Shown here: positions 30,987 through 40,900 of the stretch, piece after piece | How the letters are laid out: the number at the start of each line of letters is the position of its first letter | Position numbering within the stretch: position 1 is the first letter of the stretch | DNA from: Pseudomonas sp. 8AS | GTDB taxonomy: Bacteria > Pseudomonadota > Gammaproteobacteria > Pseudomonadales > Pseudomonadaceae | Assembly (NCBI RefSeq): GCF_902506505.1 | Contig: NZ_LR733406.1 | Span: 2,814,228-2,878,227 of the forward strand | Reading direction: 5' to 3' | DNA: 64,000 bases | Made by a program: the position numbers and the translations under genes | The notes under the pieces: model-generated | What the model saw: only the letters and a program-made list of their open reading frames with translations | Database searches by the model: none | Told to the model about the DNA's origin: nothing

Positions 30987-31858
30987 GCCAGCTCCTCCTC
31001 GTCCGCGCCCAGGTAGGCGGCGATCACTTTCGGGTCGTGGCGGATCTGCGCCGGCCCGCCCTCGGCGATCACCACGCCGTGGTCGAGCACGACGATGTGG
31101 TCGGAAATGCTCATCACCATGCCCATGTCGTGTTCGATCAGCAGTACGGTCATCTCGTGCTCGTCGCGCAGCTTGCGGATGATCCGCGAAAGCGCCTCGG
31201 TTTCCGCCGGGTTGAGGCCGGCAGCCGGCTCGTCCAGGCAGATCAACTGCGGCCGCGTGCACATGGCCCGGGCGATTTCCAGGCGGCGCTGCTGGCCGTA
31301 GGACAGCTCGCCGGCCAGGCGGTTGGCGCAGTCCACCAGGTCCACCACCTCCAGCCAGTAGAAGGCGTGGTTGAGGGCGTTCTCCTCGGCCTGGCGATAG
31401 CCGCGGGTGTTGAACACCCCGGCCAGCAGGCTGCGGTTGACCCACATGTGCTGGGCCACCAGCAGGTTCTCCACCACCGACATTTCCTTGAACAGGCGGA
31501 TGTTCTGGAAGGTGCGTGCCAGGCCGGCGCGGTTGACCAGGTGGGTACCGCCGAACATCTTGTACCAGGTACGGCTGGCCAGCTTGGCCGGGGCCACGAA
31601 GTCGCTGGGCTGGAACGGCTCGCCGAGCACCTGGATCACGTCGGTGACAGTGCCGCGGGCATGCAGGCGGATGCTGCCGCCGGTGGCCTGGTAGAAGCCG
31701 GTCAGGCAGTTGAACACCGTGGTCTTGCCGGCGCCGTTGGGGCCGATCAGCGCCGAGATCGAGTGGCGCCTGACCTGCAGGCTGACGTCGTTGAGCGCCT
31801 TGATGCCGCCGAAGTGCATCATCAGGTGGTCGACCGTGAGAATCATCTCGTCGTTCAT
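30983..31858 (-). CDS. livG: Branched-chain amino acid ABC transporter ATP-binding protein LivG
   Basis: 291-residue ABC ATPase. Walker A GPNGAGKTT, LivG-typical GLARTFQNIRLFKEMSV, signature LSYGQQRRLE, Walker B LICLDEPAAGLNP. An insert at ~80-105 (QVLGEPFQPSDFVAPA) is longer than in some LivG. ATGA overlaps with both livM and livF, so translation of the operon is coupled. Confidence 0.94.
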   Translation of the reverse strand: MNDEMILTVDHLMMHFGGIKALNDVSLQVRRHSISALIGPNGAGKTTVFNCLTGFYQATGGSIRLHARGTVTDVIQVLGEPFQPSDFVAPAKLASRTWYKMFGGTHLVNRAGLARTFQNIRLFKEMSVVENLLVAQHMWVNRSLLAGVFNTRGYRQAEENALNHAFYWLEVVDLVDCANRLAGELSYGQQRRLEIARAMCTRPQLICLDEPAAGLNPAETEALSRIIRKLRDEHEMTVLLIEHDMGMVMSISDHIVVLDHGVVIAEGGPAQIRHDPKVIAAYLGADEEELA

Positions 31859-33135
31859 GGCGCCACCCCCTTGCGCGGCGTGACACCGCTGCGGCTGATG
31901 CGGATCAGCCCGCGCGGGCGCCAGATCATCATCAGCACCATGAGCATGCCGAACAGCAGCACCCGGTAGTCGGCGAAGCTGCGCAGCAGCTCCGGCGCCA
32001 CAGTCAGCACGAAGGCGGCGATCACCACCCCCACCGTCGAACCCATGCCGCCGAGCACGACGATGGCGAGGATCAGCGCCGACTCGAAGAAGGTAAAGGA
32101 CGACGGGTTGACGAAGCCCTGGTAACTGGCGAAGAACACCCCGGCCAGGCCGGCCGTGGAGGCACCGATCATGAACGCCGAGAGCTTCACCAGCACGTGG
32201 TTGAGGCCCATGGCGCGGCAGGCGATCTCGTCTTCGCGCAGCGCTTCCCAGGCGCGGCCGACCGGCATGCGCGTCAGGCGGTGCTTGATGTACAGCACCA
32301 GCATTACCACCAAAAACAGCACCGCGTAGATGAACAGGAACTTCAGGTTGGGGTTGTAGGCCACGCCGAAGAACTCGTGGAACGGCACTCCGCCATCCTT
32401 GGCGCGGCGACCGAACTCCAGGCCGAAGAAGGTCGGCGCCGGCACCGACATGCCGTTCGGCCCGCCGGTGAAGCTCAGCCAGTTGTTGAGCACCAGGCGG
32501 ATGATCTCGCCGAAGCCGAGGGTAACGATGGCCAGGTAGTCGCCATGCATGCGCAGCACCGGGAAGCCCAGCAACGCCCCCGCCAGCGCGGCCAGCAAGG
32601 CCGCCAGCGGCAGCACCGTCCAGAAGCCCAGACCGAGGTACTGGTAGCCCAGCGCCAGGCCGTAGGCGCCGATGGCGTAGAACGCCACGTAGCCGAGGTC
32701 GAGCAGGCCGGCCAGGCCGACCACGATGTTCAGGCCCAGGCCCAGCAGCACGTAGATCAGGCCGAGGATGACCACGGTGAGCAGGTACTTGCTGGCGAAG
32801 AACGGGAAGATCAGCGCCACCACCAGCAGCAACGGGATGATCCAGCGCAGCCGCGACTGGTAGTCCGGCGGCCGCACATGCACGCCCGAACCATTGCTCT
32901 CGAAACGCGCCAGCAGCGCCACCCCGCTGCCGCTCTGCAGGTACAGGCTGAGCAGCAGGCGGCCGAGCATGACCACGCCGATCACTGCGCCGAGGCGCTG
33001 GGGTTGCAGGTTGAAGCTGTAGCCGTCGAGCACCACCCCGACTATGGGGCCGAACACGATCAGGGCGATCAACCCGGCCAGCACGGCATCCAGCAGACTC
33101 TTCTTCAGATCCAGGCCTTGTTTGACTGCAGCCAT
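31855..33135 (-). CDS. livM: Branched-chain amino acid ABC transporter permease LivM
   Basis: 426-residue permease with about ten membrane segments; the N-terminal ~100-residue extension (KSLLDAVLAGLIALIVFG...) is typical of gamma-proteobacterial LivM. Family motif PVGRAWEALREDEIACRAMG (EAA-like loop) near 335. The start at 33135 (MAAVKQGLDL) lies 2 bp after the livH stop. The stop overlaps the livG start. Confidence 0.93.
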   Translation of the reverse strand: MAAVKQGLDLKKSLLDAVLAGLIALIVFGPIVGVVLDGYSFNLQPQRLGAVIGVVMLGRLLLSLYLQSGSGVALLARFESNGSGVHVRPPDYQSRLRWIIPLLLVVALIFPFFASKYLLTVVILGLIYVLLGLGLNIVVGLAGLLDLGYVAFYAIGAYGLALGYQYLGLGFWTVLPLAALLAALAGALLGFPVLRMHGDYLAIVTLGFGEIIRLVLNNWLSFTGGPNGMSVPAPTFFGLEFGRRAKDGGVPFHEFFGVAYNPNLKFLFIYAVLFLVVMLVLYIKHRLTRMPVGRAWEALREDEIACRAMGLNHVLVKLSAFMIGASTAGLAGVFFASYQGFVNPSSFTFFESALILAIVVLGGMGSTVGVVIAAFVLTVAPELLRSFADYRVLLFGMLMVLMMIWRPRGLIRISRSGVTPRKGVAP

Positions 33136-33137
33136 GC

Positions 33138-34052
33138 TCACACCTTCGCCACCTGGGGGCGCCCCAGGAGTCCTTGCGGGCGGAAAATCAGGATCAGCAC
33201 CAGCAGCGCGAAGCTGAACACATCCTTGTAGTCGGTGTTGACCATGCCGGAGAACTGCGCCTCGGCCACGCCGAGAATCAGCCCGCCGAGCATCGCCCCC
33301 GGCAGCGAGCCGATGCCGCCGAGCACCGCTGCGGTGAAGGCCTTGATGCCGATGACGAAGCCGGCATAGAAGTCGAAGGTGCCGTAGTTCATGGTGATCA
33401 GCACGCCGGCCAGCGCGGCCATGGCCGCGCCGATGACAAACACGTAGGAGATCACCCGGTCGGTGTTGATGCCGAGGATCGAGGCCATCTTGCGATCCTG
33501 CTGGGTGGCCCGGCACATGCGGCCGAGCCTGGTGTGCTGGATCACATAGGTGAGCACGCCCATGCCGACGAAGGCGGCGATGAGGATGAACACCTTGGTG
33601 TAGGTGAGCTGGACGAAGCCCTCACCGACATGGAAGCGGAACGCGCCGTCGAGCAGGGTCGGCACGCCCTGCTGGCGGGCGCCCTGGCTGATCTGCACGT
33701 AGTTCTGCAGGATCAGCGACATGCCGATGGCGCTGATCAGCGGCGCCAGGCGGGTGGAATTGCGCAGCGGCTTGTAGGCGATGCGCTCGATCACCCAGCC
33801 ATACATGCCGGTGACGAAGATGGTGAACAGCAGCGTGCCGAGGATCAGCAGCGGAAAGGATTCCAGGCCGAAGAAGGCCAGCAGGGCCAGGGTGATGGCC
33901 GACAGGTAGGCGGAGATCATGTACACCTCGCCATGGGCGAAGTTGATCATGCCGATGATGCCATAGACCATGGTGTAGCCGATGGCGATCAGGCCATAGA
34001 CCGCGCCGAGGGTCAGGCCGTTGATCATTTGCTGCAGGAAGATGCCGTCCAT
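33138..34052 (-). CDS. livH: Branched-chain amino acid ABC transporter permease LivH
   Basis: 304 residues, about eight membrane segments; begins MDGIFLQQMINGLTLGAVYG, a standard LivH N-terminus, with GLARMCRATQQDRKMASILGI as the EAA-like loop. Partner of LivM in the membrane channel. A 102-bp gap with a strong hairpin separates it from livK upstream. Confidence 0.94.
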   Translation of the reverse strand: MDGIFLQQMINGLTLGAVYGLIAIGYTMVYGIIGMINFAHGEVYMISAYLSAITLALLAFFGLESFPLLILGTLLFTIFVTGMYGWVIERIAYKPLRNSTRLAPLISAIGMSLILQNYVQISQGARQQGVPTLLDGAFRFHVGEGFVQLTYTKVFILIAAFVGMGVLTYVIQHTRLGRMCRATQQDRKMASILGINTDRVISYVFVIGAAMAALAGVLITMNYGTFDFYAGFVIGIKAFTAAVLGGIGSLPGAMLGGLILGVAEAQFSGMVNTDYKDVFSFALLVLILIFRPQGLLGRPQVAKV

Positions 34053-34118
34053 GAATAAGTCTCATAGGCGTGGACAAGGGCGACCGCCTCGCGGGGCCGC
34101 GGCCGGGCAGGCACAGCG

Positions 34119-34141
34119 CCCGGCCCGTCTGACGGGCCGGG
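34119..34141 (-). terminator. Intercistronic hairpin between livK and livH
   Basis: 9-bp GC stem CCGGCCCGT (34120-34128) / ACGGGCCGG (34132-34140), extended by one more pair, with no T run. Sited just after the livK stop, it is likely a processing or stabilising structure that favours binding-protein mRNA over permease mRNA, as is usual for such transporters. Confidence 0.5.
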
Positions 34142-34154
34142 GCGTGCGCAAGGA

Positions 34155-35276
34155 TCACTGCTGGTGGTACTTGCCCTTGTCGTCCCACTCGTACATCACG
34201 TAGTCGGAGACTTGCAGGTCGCCCTTGCCATCCCAGGACTTCTTGCCCATCACGGTATCGACGGGGTTGGCCTTCAGCCACTCGCTGGCCTTGCCGCCCT
34301 CGGTGCCGCCGGCGCCCTTGAAGGCCGCCGCCAGGGCCTGAACCGAGGCATAGGCATACAGGGTGTAACCCTCGGGCTCGAAGCCATTGGCGCGGAACTT
34401 CTCGATCACCGCCTTGCCTTCCGGCAGCTGGCGCGGGTCGGCACCGAAGGTCATCAGCACGCCCTTGGTGTACTGCGGGCCGCCGGCGGTGGTGACCATC
34501 TCGTCGGTCACCACGCAGTCGCCGGAAACGAAAGCGGCGGTGACGCCCTGCTCGCGCATCTGCCGCACCAGCGGGCCGGCTTCCGGGTGGCAACCGCCGA
34601 AATAGACCACTTCGGCACCCGCCGAGCGGATCTTGGTGACCAGGGCATTGAAGTCCTTCTCGCCGCGGGTCAGGCCCTCGTACAGCACCGGCTCGATGCC
34701 GCGCTTGGCCAGCTGCGCCTTGGTCGCATCGGCCAGGCCCTGGCCGTAGGTATCCTTGTCGTGGATCACCGCGATCTTCTTGGCCTTGAGCTTGTCCACC
34801 AGGTAGTCGGCGGCCACCACGCCCTGCTGGTCGTCGCGACCGCACATGCGGAACATGCCGGGCAGGCCGCGCTCGGTAACCTGCGGGTTGGTCGAGGCCG
34901 GGGTGATGGCGATGATGCCGGCCTCGTCGTAAACCTCGGAGGCCGGCATGGTCGAGGAGGAGCAGAAGTGGCCGATCACGCCGGCCGCCTTGTCCGAGTC
35001 CACCAGACGGTTGGCCACCGCCACGGCCTGCTTCGGCTCGCAGGCGTCGTCGGCCTTGACCAGCTTGATCATCTCGCCGTTCACCCCGCCGGCGGCGTTG
35101 ATGTCTTCCGCGGCCTGGGTCGCACCGCGCCAGTACTGCTCGCCGAACGAGGCGTTGGGACCGGTGTGCGGACCCGCCACGCCGATGACCACATCGGCCA
35201 GGGTGAAGGAAGAAGCGCCCATCGCGGTGCTGACAGCGAGAGCCAGAAAGCCTTTTCTGAAAATCTTCTGCGACAT
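34155..35276 (-). CDS. livK: Branched-chain amino acid periplasmic binding protein LivK
   Basis: 373-residue periplasmic Leu/Ile/Val-binding protein. Signal peptide 1-~26 (FLALAVSTAMGASSFTLA). The mature part starts DVVIGVAGPHTGPNASFG, with the type-I fold residues GVIGHFCSSSTMPASEVYDE. AGGAG precedes the ATG at 35276, so the upstream in-frame ATG at 35306 is rejected. First gene of the liv operon; likely high expression. The imported leucine could feed the liu pathway at 12.6-19.4 kb. Confidence 0.94.
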   Translation of the reverse strand: MSQKIFRKGFLALAVSTAMGASSFTLADVVIGVAGPHTGPNASFGEQYWRGATQAAEDINAAGGVNGEMIKLVKADDACEPKQAVAVANRLVDSDKAAGVIGHFCSSSTMPASEVYDEAGIIAITPASTNPQVTERGLPGMFRMCGRDDQQGVVAADYLVDKLKAKKIAVIHDKDTYGQGLADATKAQLAKRGIEPVLYEGLTRGEKDFNALVTKIRSAGAEVVYFGGCHPEAGPLVRQMREQGVTAAFVSGDCVVTDEMVTTAGGPQYTKGVLMTFGADPRQLPEGKAVIEKFRANGFEPEGYTLYAYASVQALAAAFKGAGGTEGGKASEWLKANPVDTVMGKKSWDGKGDLQVSDYVMYEWDDKGKYHQQ

Positions 35277-35598
35277 GGTAACTCCTGAGGTTTTAGGTAG
35301 TGGCAACCTGCGACAGCAAGGCGTGTGCCAGCGCCGCCCTCAAAAATCCAAGCAGAAAATTCGGAGAAACGTTAATAAACAAGCAGGGCTTTATGAAAAA
35401 AATTTCGCAGCGCTGTCAGCGCTTGAGCTTTCGGGGAGCGTGCGGCCGCCATTTCGCCGGGGCCGCGCTTTACTTTCGGTAACGCTGCCTGGCGCCGCGC
35501 CTGGTCGCCCAATTTCAGTGCGGCGAATCCACCCAGCCGCACCAGCAATCGACAGCCGCCAAACACCTTCGCCTGCCAGCCGCCACGGCGACTGGCCT
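35277..35598. promoter_or_regulatory. Intergenic region upstream of livK, downstream of the DUF1993 gene
   Basis: 322 bp without a supported gene. The part near livK (35340-35405) is AT-rich and presumably holds the liv promoter, but I cannot single out a convincing -35/-10 pair. A GC inverted repeat GCGGCC...GGCCGC around 35443-35467 may end the DUF1993 transcript. Short frames here are not supported. Confidence 0.35.
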
Positions 35599-36105
35599 TC
35601 AGGTACGCCCGAGGAAATCCATCTTGCCGATCTCCAGGCCATTGTGGCGCAGGATGGCGTAGGCGGTGGTCAGGTGGAAATAGAAGTTCGGCAGGACAAA
35701 ATGCAGCAGGTAGTCCTGGCCGCTGAACTTCAGCTCGGCGCCGGGAAACTTGATCACCACCTCGCGCCCCTCGCTGCCGTCGATCTGTGCGGGACTGAAG
35801 CCCTGGAGGAAGTCCAGGGTCTTCTGGATCCGCGCCTGCAGCTCGGCAAAGCTGCTCTCGGAATCGGCGAAGCTGGGAATCTCCACCCCGGCCAGCCGCG
35901 CCGCGCAGCCCTTGGCCGCATCGCTGGCGATCTGCACCTGGCGGGTCAGCGGGTGCATGTCCGGCGCCAGGCGGGCATTGAGCAGTACCGCCGGGTCGAT
36001 TTTCCTGGCGTCGGCATACACGGCCGCCTTGTCGAGGATGGCCGCAAGATTGCCGAACATGCGCACGAATACCGGAATTGAAGCCTGATACATGGAAAGA
36101 GACAT
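35599..36105 (-). CDS. DUF1993 family protein
   Basis: 168-residue helical protein of the DUF1993 family (SLSMYQASIPVFVRMFGNL; HFVLPNFYFHLTTAYAILRHNG near the C-terminus), a DinB-like four-helix bundle of unknown role. AGGAGC precedes the start at 36105. No obvious operon partner; the CSD-DUF1294 gene is 78 bp upstream on the same strand. Confidence 0.85.
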   Translation of the reverse strand: MSLSMYQASIPVFVRMFGNLAAILDKAAVYADARKIDPAVLLNARLAPDMHPLTRQVQIASDAAKGCAARLAGVEIPSFADSESSFAELQARIQKTLDFLQGFSPAQIDGSEGREVVIKFPGAELKFSGQDYLLHFVLPNFYFHLTTAYAILRHNGLEIGKMDFLGRT

Positions 36106-36183
36106 CGAGGGTGCTCCTGAGCCAGCGGTTGAGTCTGCCCTGCCAGGTTAGCTGCGGACTCGCCACTCGTGCCAGTCGCCTGG

Positions 36184-36888
36184 CTAGCGCAGCAGCGGCA
36201 GCCAGGCCTGCAGGTGGGCAGCCAGGAAGCGCCCGCCCAGCACCAGCCGGTCGAACCAGAACGCCTGGTGCAGCAGGACGATCGCCCAGAACACCAGCTG
36301 GAACGAGAGTTTGCGCGTCTTGTGGCGCAACAGCTGCTGCGCCAGCAGGGCGCCCGGCCAGCCGCCAAGCAGTTCGGTGACATGCAGGCTGTTCTCCGCA
36401 GTGCGCCAGCGCCCCGTCTGCGCACTGCGCTTGTCGTGCCAGTACTGGGCGAAGCTGATCAGGCTGAGCAGCGGGTAGGCGCCCAGCGCCCAGAAGGCGC
36501 CGGAGCCGACGAACAGCTGCAGGGCGCCGATGGCCGGCAGGCCGCACAGGACGATGAACAGCAGCAGCTTGAGCGGCAACTGACGGATGGCTGGCTGGTG
36601 CTTGCGCGCCGCAGGACGGGGACTGGCAGCCGGCTGGCGCGGTTTGCGGCGGATGGCCGGGCGATCCAGACTGAGCCCCTCGCAGCGCATGTGCTCGGCG
36701 CGCAGGCGCCCCTGGGCATCCTTGCCCGGCACGAACAGCACCGTCTCGCCGGGCTGCGGGCGGCGCTCGCCACGCAGCGCCGAGATATGCACGAACCACT
36801 GCTCGCCACCCTGCTGCGCCTGGATGAAACCGAAACCCTTGGCATCGTTCCAGCTTTTCAGGGTGCCGCGCCGCTCCGTCGCCAGCAT
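36184..36888 (-). CDS. Cold-shock domain - DUF1294 membrane fusion protein
   Basis: 234 residues. A cold-shock (RNA-binding) domain is at ~5-65 with RNP1 KGFGFI and RNP2 WFVHIS. A basic Pro/Arg linker follows (~75-105), then a C-terminal DUF1294 domain with about four membrane segments (SFAQYWHDKRSAQTGRWRTAE is the family loop). This fusion is a known architecture; it would tether RNA binding to the membrane, but its function is unknown. It starts 4 bp after the uppP stop, so it is probably in one transcript with it. Confidence 0.88.
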   Translation of the reverse strand: MLATERRGTLKSWNDAKGFGFIQAQQGGEQWFVHISALRGERRPQPGETVLFVPGKDAQGRLRAEHMRCEGLSLDRPAIRRKPRQPAASPRPAARKHQPAIRQLPLKLLLFIVLCGLPAIGALQLFVGSGAFWALGAYPLLSLISFAQYWHDKRSAQTGRWRTAENSLHVTELLGGWPGALLAQQLLRHKTRKLSFQLVFWAIVLLHQAFWFDRLVLGGRFLAAHLQAWLPLLR

Positions 36889-36892
36889 GCCG

Positions 36893-37726
36893 TCAGTTGG
36901 CCTGTACCGTGGACCAGTCGATCAGGCCGAACAGCCAGGTGGCCAGGATCAGCAGGCCGAAGCCGATGCGGTACCAGGCAAACACCGCGTAGCTGTGGTT
37001 GGCGATGAACTTGAGCAGCGCGCGCACGGCGATCATGGCGAACACGAAGGACACCACGAAGCCCAGGGCGAACACCGGCAGGTCGCCGGGCTGGAACAGC
37101 TCGCGGTACTTGTAGCCGGAATAGACCGCCGCGCCGACCATGGTCGGCATGGCCAGGAAGAAGGAAAACTCGGTGGCGGCGCGGCGCGACAGGCCAAACA
37201 GCAGGCCGCCGATGATGGTCGAGGCCGAGCGCGAGGTGCCGGGGATCATCGCCAGGCACTGGGCGCAGCCGATCTTCAGGGCCTCCTTCCAGGTCATGTC
37301 GTCGACTTCCTCGACCGTCACCTCATGCTGGCGCTGCTCGGCCCAGAGAATGATCACGCCACCGACCACCAGGGCCGCCGCCACCGTGATCGGGTTGAAC
37401 AGGTAGTGGTGGATCTGGTCGGAAAAGGCCACGCCAAGCACCACCGCCGGCATGAAGGCGATCAGCAGGTTGGCGGTGAAGCGCTGCGCCTGCGCCTGCC
37501 TGGGCACATTGAACACCACCTCGAGGATCTTGCGGCGGTACTCCCAGACCACCGCGAGGATAGCGCCGAGCTGGATGATGATGTTGAAGGCCTTGGCCCG
37601 ATCGCCGCCGAAACCGATCAGATCGGCGACGATGATCTGGTGGCCGGTGCTGGAAATCGGCAGGAACTCGGTCAGGCCTTCGACAATGCCCAGAATCAAT
37701 GCCTGAAAGGCGACCCATAAATCCAT
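36893..37726 (-). CDS. uppP: Undecaprenyl-diphosphatase
   Basis: 277-residue polytopic phosphatase recycling undecaprenyl diphosphate for cell-wall synthesis (also a bacitracin-resistance determinant, BacA). Motifs: [17 protein letters not shown] (residues ~13-30) and the catalytic [10 protein letters not shown]. The start at 37726 gives the usual [13 protein letters not shown]; the 365-residue upstream extension is not supported. Confidence 0.94.
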   Translation of the reverse strand: MDLWVAFQALILGIVEGLTEFLPISSTGHQIIVADLIGFGGDRAKAFNIIIQLGAILAVVWEYRRKILEVVFNVPRQAQAQRFTANLLIAFMPAVVLGVAFSDQIHHYLFNPITVAAALVVGGVIILWAEQRQHEVTVEEVDDMTWKEALKIGCAQCLAMIPGTSRSASTIIGGLLFGLSRRAATEFSFFLAMPTMVGAAVYSGYKYRELFQPGDLPVFALGFVVSFVFAMIAVRALLKFIANHSYAVFAWYRIGFGLLILATWLFGLIDWSTVQAN

Positions 37727-37922
37727 GAAATCCTCGCAATACCCGCCGGCATGGCAGGCGAGACAAATTAATGTTGCCGAACAATCGGCCGAAAAAAAGG
37801 CAGCGCATCCTACCAGAGGCGCCCCGGGTGCGCCGCCCTTGCCAACAGCTAATTGAACAGCTTCTAGACTCAGTGTCTGCTGCGCCCCGAAGCCTGCCAT
37901 AAGAAGTGGAGTCACCTTGCCC

Positions 37923-39557
37923 ATGAACAGTCTGCGCCGCCTGCCGATCAATCGCCGCCTGTGGCTGATCCTGCTCAGTTCCATCCTCATGCTGCTGGCC
38001 CTGACGGCGCTGATGCTGAAGCAGACCTACGACGACCTGTACGCGGCCAAGGCCCTGAAAACCCGCGAGGTGGTGGAAACCGCCAGCGGCATCCTGCGCC
38101 ATTTCCAGGCCCTGGAAAGTGCCGGCAGCCTGCCGCGGGCCGAGGCGCAGCAACAGGCCATGCAACTGGTGCGCGGCCTGCGCTATGACCAGGACGATTA
38201 TTTCTGGATCAACGACCTGACCCCGCAGATGATCATGCACCCGGCCAACCCCAAGCTTGAAGGGCAGAACCTGGCGAACATGAAGGACCCGGACGGCAAG
38301 TTCCTGTTCAACGACATGGTCGCCGTGGCGAAACGCCAGGGCGCCGGCCTGGTCGACTACCGCTGGCCCAAGCCGGGTGCCGCGGAGCCGCTGCCCAAGG
38401 TGTCCTATGTCCAGCTGTTCGAGCCCTGGGGCTGGATCATCGGCTCCGGCATCTACCTAGACGACATGCAGGCCGAGTTCCGCCAGCAGACCCTGCGCGC
38501 CTTGGGCGTGCTGCTGCTGATCAGCGTGCTGCTCGGCGCCCTGGTCATCCTCATCGTGCGCAGCATCGCCCGGCCGCTGGAGGAAGCGGTCGACGCCATG
38601 GCCAACATCGCCAGCGGCGAAGCCGACCTGACCCGCAGCCTGGACCACAGCGGCGGCGACGAACTGACCGCCCTGGGCAGCCACTTCAACGCCTTCACCG
38701 GCAAGCTGCGCGGCGTCATCAGCCAGTCGCTGCAGGCCGCCGGCGCCCTCGACCAGGCTTCGCAGTCGCTGGGCGAAGTGGCCAGCACGGCCCAGCAGCA
38801 CAGCCAGCAGCAGTCGCAGCAGATGGAGCTGGTGGCGACCGCCATCAACGAGGTGTCCTACGCCGTGCAGGACGTGGCGAAGAACGCCGAGCACGCGGCC
38901 GGCGAAGTGCGCCTGGCCGAGGAGCAGGCCCATCAGGGCCAGCAGAATATCGACAGCAGCCTGCGCCAGATCGACCAGCTGTCCACCACCATCGACCAAG
39001 CGGTCGAGGTGATCAGTACCCTCGCCGCCGAGAGCACGCAGATCGGCAGCGTGCTGGAAGTCATCCGCTCGATTGCCGAGCAGACCAACCTGCTGGCCCT
39101 CAACGCCGCCATCGAGGCCGCCCGCGCCGGCGAGCAGGGCCGCGGTTTTGCCGTGGTCGCCGACGAGGTGCGCCTGCTGGCCCAGCGCACCCAGCAATCC
39201 ACCGCCGAGATCCAGGGCATGATCGAGCGCCTGCAGGGCAATTCGGAAGCCGCAGTCAAGGTAATCAATGCCAGCAGCCAGGCCTCGCTGCAAACGGTCG
39301 AGCAGGCGCGCCAGGCCGGCGAGAGCCTGAGCCAGATCGCCAGCTCATTACGTAACCTCACGGGCTTGAATGCTTCGATTGCTAGTGCCACCCTGCAACA
39401 ATCGCACGTGGTCGAAGATATCAACCACAATGTCACCCAGGCGGCCTCGCTGGCGCATGAAAATGCCCTGGCCGCCGATCAATCCAGCCAGGCCAGCCAG
39501 CATCTGGGTCAGCTGGCAGGGCAACTGAGCCAGTTGCTGGGGCAATTTCGTGTATGA
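37923..39557 (+). CDS. Methyl-accepting chemotaxis protein (single-Cache sensor)
   Basis: 544 residues. TM1 ~12-32, periplasmic single-Cache domain (~35-190; [32 protein letters not shown]), TM2 ~192-214, HAMP (~215-270) and a signalling domain with hairpin tip [20 protein letters not shown]. No C-terminal CheR-binding pentapeptide is seen. A TTG at 37917 has better spacing from GTGGAG (37906-37911) and would add two residues; ATG 37923 is used here. The ligand is unknown; Cache domains of this type often sense small carboxylates. The next gene starts 8 bp downstream. Confidence 0.92.
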   Translation: MNSLRRLPINRRLWLILLSSILMLLALTALMLKQTYDDLYAAKALKTREVVETASGILRHFQALESAGSLPRAEAQQQAMQLVRGLRYDQDDYFWINDLTPQMIMHPANPKLEGQNLANMKDPDGKFLFNDMVAVAKRQGAGLVDYRWPKPGAAEPLPKVSYVQLFEPWGWIIGSGIYLDDMQAEFRQQTLRALGVLLLISVLLGALVILIVRSIARPLEEAVDAMANIASGEADLTRSLDHSGGDELTALGSHFNAFTGKLRGVISQSLQAAGALDQASQSLGEVASTAQQHSQQQSQQMELVATAINEVSYAVQDVAKNAEHAAGEVRLAEEQAHQGQQNIDSSLRQIDQLSTTIDQAVEVISTLAAESTQIGSVLEVIRSIAEQTNLLALNAAIEAARAGEQGRGFAVVADEVRLLAQRTQQSTAEIQGMIERLQGNSEAAVKVINASSQASLQTVEQARQAGESLSQIASSLRNLTGLNASIASATLQQSHVVEDINHNVTQAASLAHENALAADQSSQASQHLGQLAGQLSQLLGQFRV

Positions 39558-39564
39558 GGACTGA

Positions 39565-40179
39565 ATGAGCGGCATGGAACATCAGGAAGTCGATCTGAAT
39601 CGACCGCAAAACCAGGATCTGATCTGGGACATGAACAGCATCGCCCGGCGCGAGCTGGCCGAGCGCTTCATCAAGCTGTTCGAGAATCGCCTGTGCGTCT
39701 ATTCCGAGTCCGTGCGCCAGCTGTACACCAACTACAACCTGCACTTTCCCAGCGACCAGGGGCGCAAGATGGTCGTGCTGCCCAACCCCTACGCCTTCCA
39801 CGACACCCTGCACGGCATCGAGATTGCCGCCGTGCGCCAGACCGGCCTGTGCGTGCTGCCTGGCGTGGTCCTGGGCAAGCCCGGGCTGTTGCTGGCCACG
39901 CAGATGAAGGACGGCGGCCCGGCGCCCAAGACCATGCCGTTCAAGCAGGCCCTGGCGCAGATCATCAGCAACCAGAAGAAGATCGGCGACGTGTTCCTGC
40001 CGATCATGATGAAGGGCGACCTGCGCGAGTTCGACCAGCAGATGCCCTACATCCACCTGCACCGCCTGCAGGTGCAGAAGCTCACCCGACTGTCGAGCTT
40101 CGAGCGCGACGACATCCAGCTAACCATCACCCGCAAGCTGCTCGCCCTCTACCGCCAAGCGGACAGCCTGGGTTGCTGA
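39565..40179 (+). CDS. Conserved hypothetical protein, coupled to the chemoreceptor
   Basis: 204-residue soluble protein with no signal peptide (begins MSGMEHQEVDLNRPQNQD). Contains NPYAFHDTLHGIEIAAV and a long central beta-rich part, then RLSSFERDDIQLTITRKLL. I do not recognise the family. GAGGA overlapping the end of the receptor gene serves as ribosome site; the two genes are 7 bp apart and so co-translated. A role with the receptor is suggested only by position. Confidence 0.6.
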   Translation: MSGMEHQEVDLNRPQNQDLIWDMNSIARRELAERFIKLFENRLCVYSESVRQLYTNYNLHFPSDQGRKMVVLPNPYAFHDTLHGIEIAAVRQTGLCVLPGVVLGKPGLLLATQMKDGGPAPKTMPFKQALAQIISNQKKIGDVFLPIMMKGDLREFDQQMPYIHLHRLQVQKLTRLSSFERDDIQLTITRKLLALYRQADSLGC

Positions 40180-40189
40180 GACGCCGGAT

Positions 40190-40657
40190 TCAGGCGAGCA
40201 GCACCCCCAACCAGGCCAGCAGCAGGCTCAGGCCTACCAGCAGGGTCAGCGGCAGACGCAATGCCGGGTACCAGCGCGGCGCCAGGCCCCGCGCCACCGC
40301 CCGCAGATCAGCCAGATAGAGGCCGACGAAGCAGCCGAGCAGAATCGGCAAGGCCAGCGCATAGGGCAGGTCGGCGGCAATCACCAGCCAGCCCAGCAGC
40401 GCCGGAATGACCGACAGCCCCAGTTGCAGCAGGGCCTGCTCGTCCCCCTCCTGCGCGCGCATGGCCAGACCCCAGTGGATCGCCCCCATGAACGCCAGGA
40501 TCACCGCCGCATAGTCGAGCAACGCATCGAGCACCTGCGGCCGCCAGCCCGGCGGCGTCAGCCAGACGCCGAGAGCGGCGCAGACGAAGGGCAGCAAGCC
40601 GGCATAGCCGAGCAGGCTGGCAAGGCGCGGTGGCCGGGGCGAGTCGAAAGCGTGCAT
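40190..40657 (-). CDS. DUF3429 family membrane protein
   Basis: 155 residues, five predicted membrane segments (LASLLGYAGLLPFVCAALGV; AVILAFMGAIHWGLAM; LSVIPALLGWLVIAADLP; LALPILLGCFVGLYLADLR; LPLTLLVGLSLLLAWLGVLL). The FMGAIHWGLAM motif is diagnostic of DUF3429. Function unknown. The start at 40657 follows AGAGGA; the longer frame from 40813 is not supported. Convergent with the preceding gene, 10 bp away. Confidence 0.85.
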   Translation of the reverse strand: MHAFDSPRPPRLASLLGYAGLLPFVCAALGVWLTPPGWRPQVLDALLDYAAVILAFMGAIHWGLAMRAQEGDEQALLQLGLSVIPALLGWLVIAADLPYALALPILLGCFVGLYLADLRAVARGLAPRWYPALRLPLTLLVGLSLLLAWLGVLLA

Positions 40658-40900
40658 GGGACGATCCTCTGCTGCATTGACAGGCAAATTAGCAGGATTT
40701 GTCGCAGATTCACGGGCGCACCCGGCCATCCACGGTTTTTTGCCACGCATGGCGCCCTCGACGGGCAACGCCATGATCGGCAGGCCGAGAACCGTGCATC
40801 GACCGCCAGCCACTCAGGTCTGGAATGAACACTTGCTGTCGGCCTCGGCTATTGGCATAAACGTACCCCATAACAACACCGCCACACGGAAGTTCCCGCC

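Noticed and set aside
35391-35482. Short ORF upstream of livK
   Set aside because: No ribosome site, no recognisable motif and no conservation argument.
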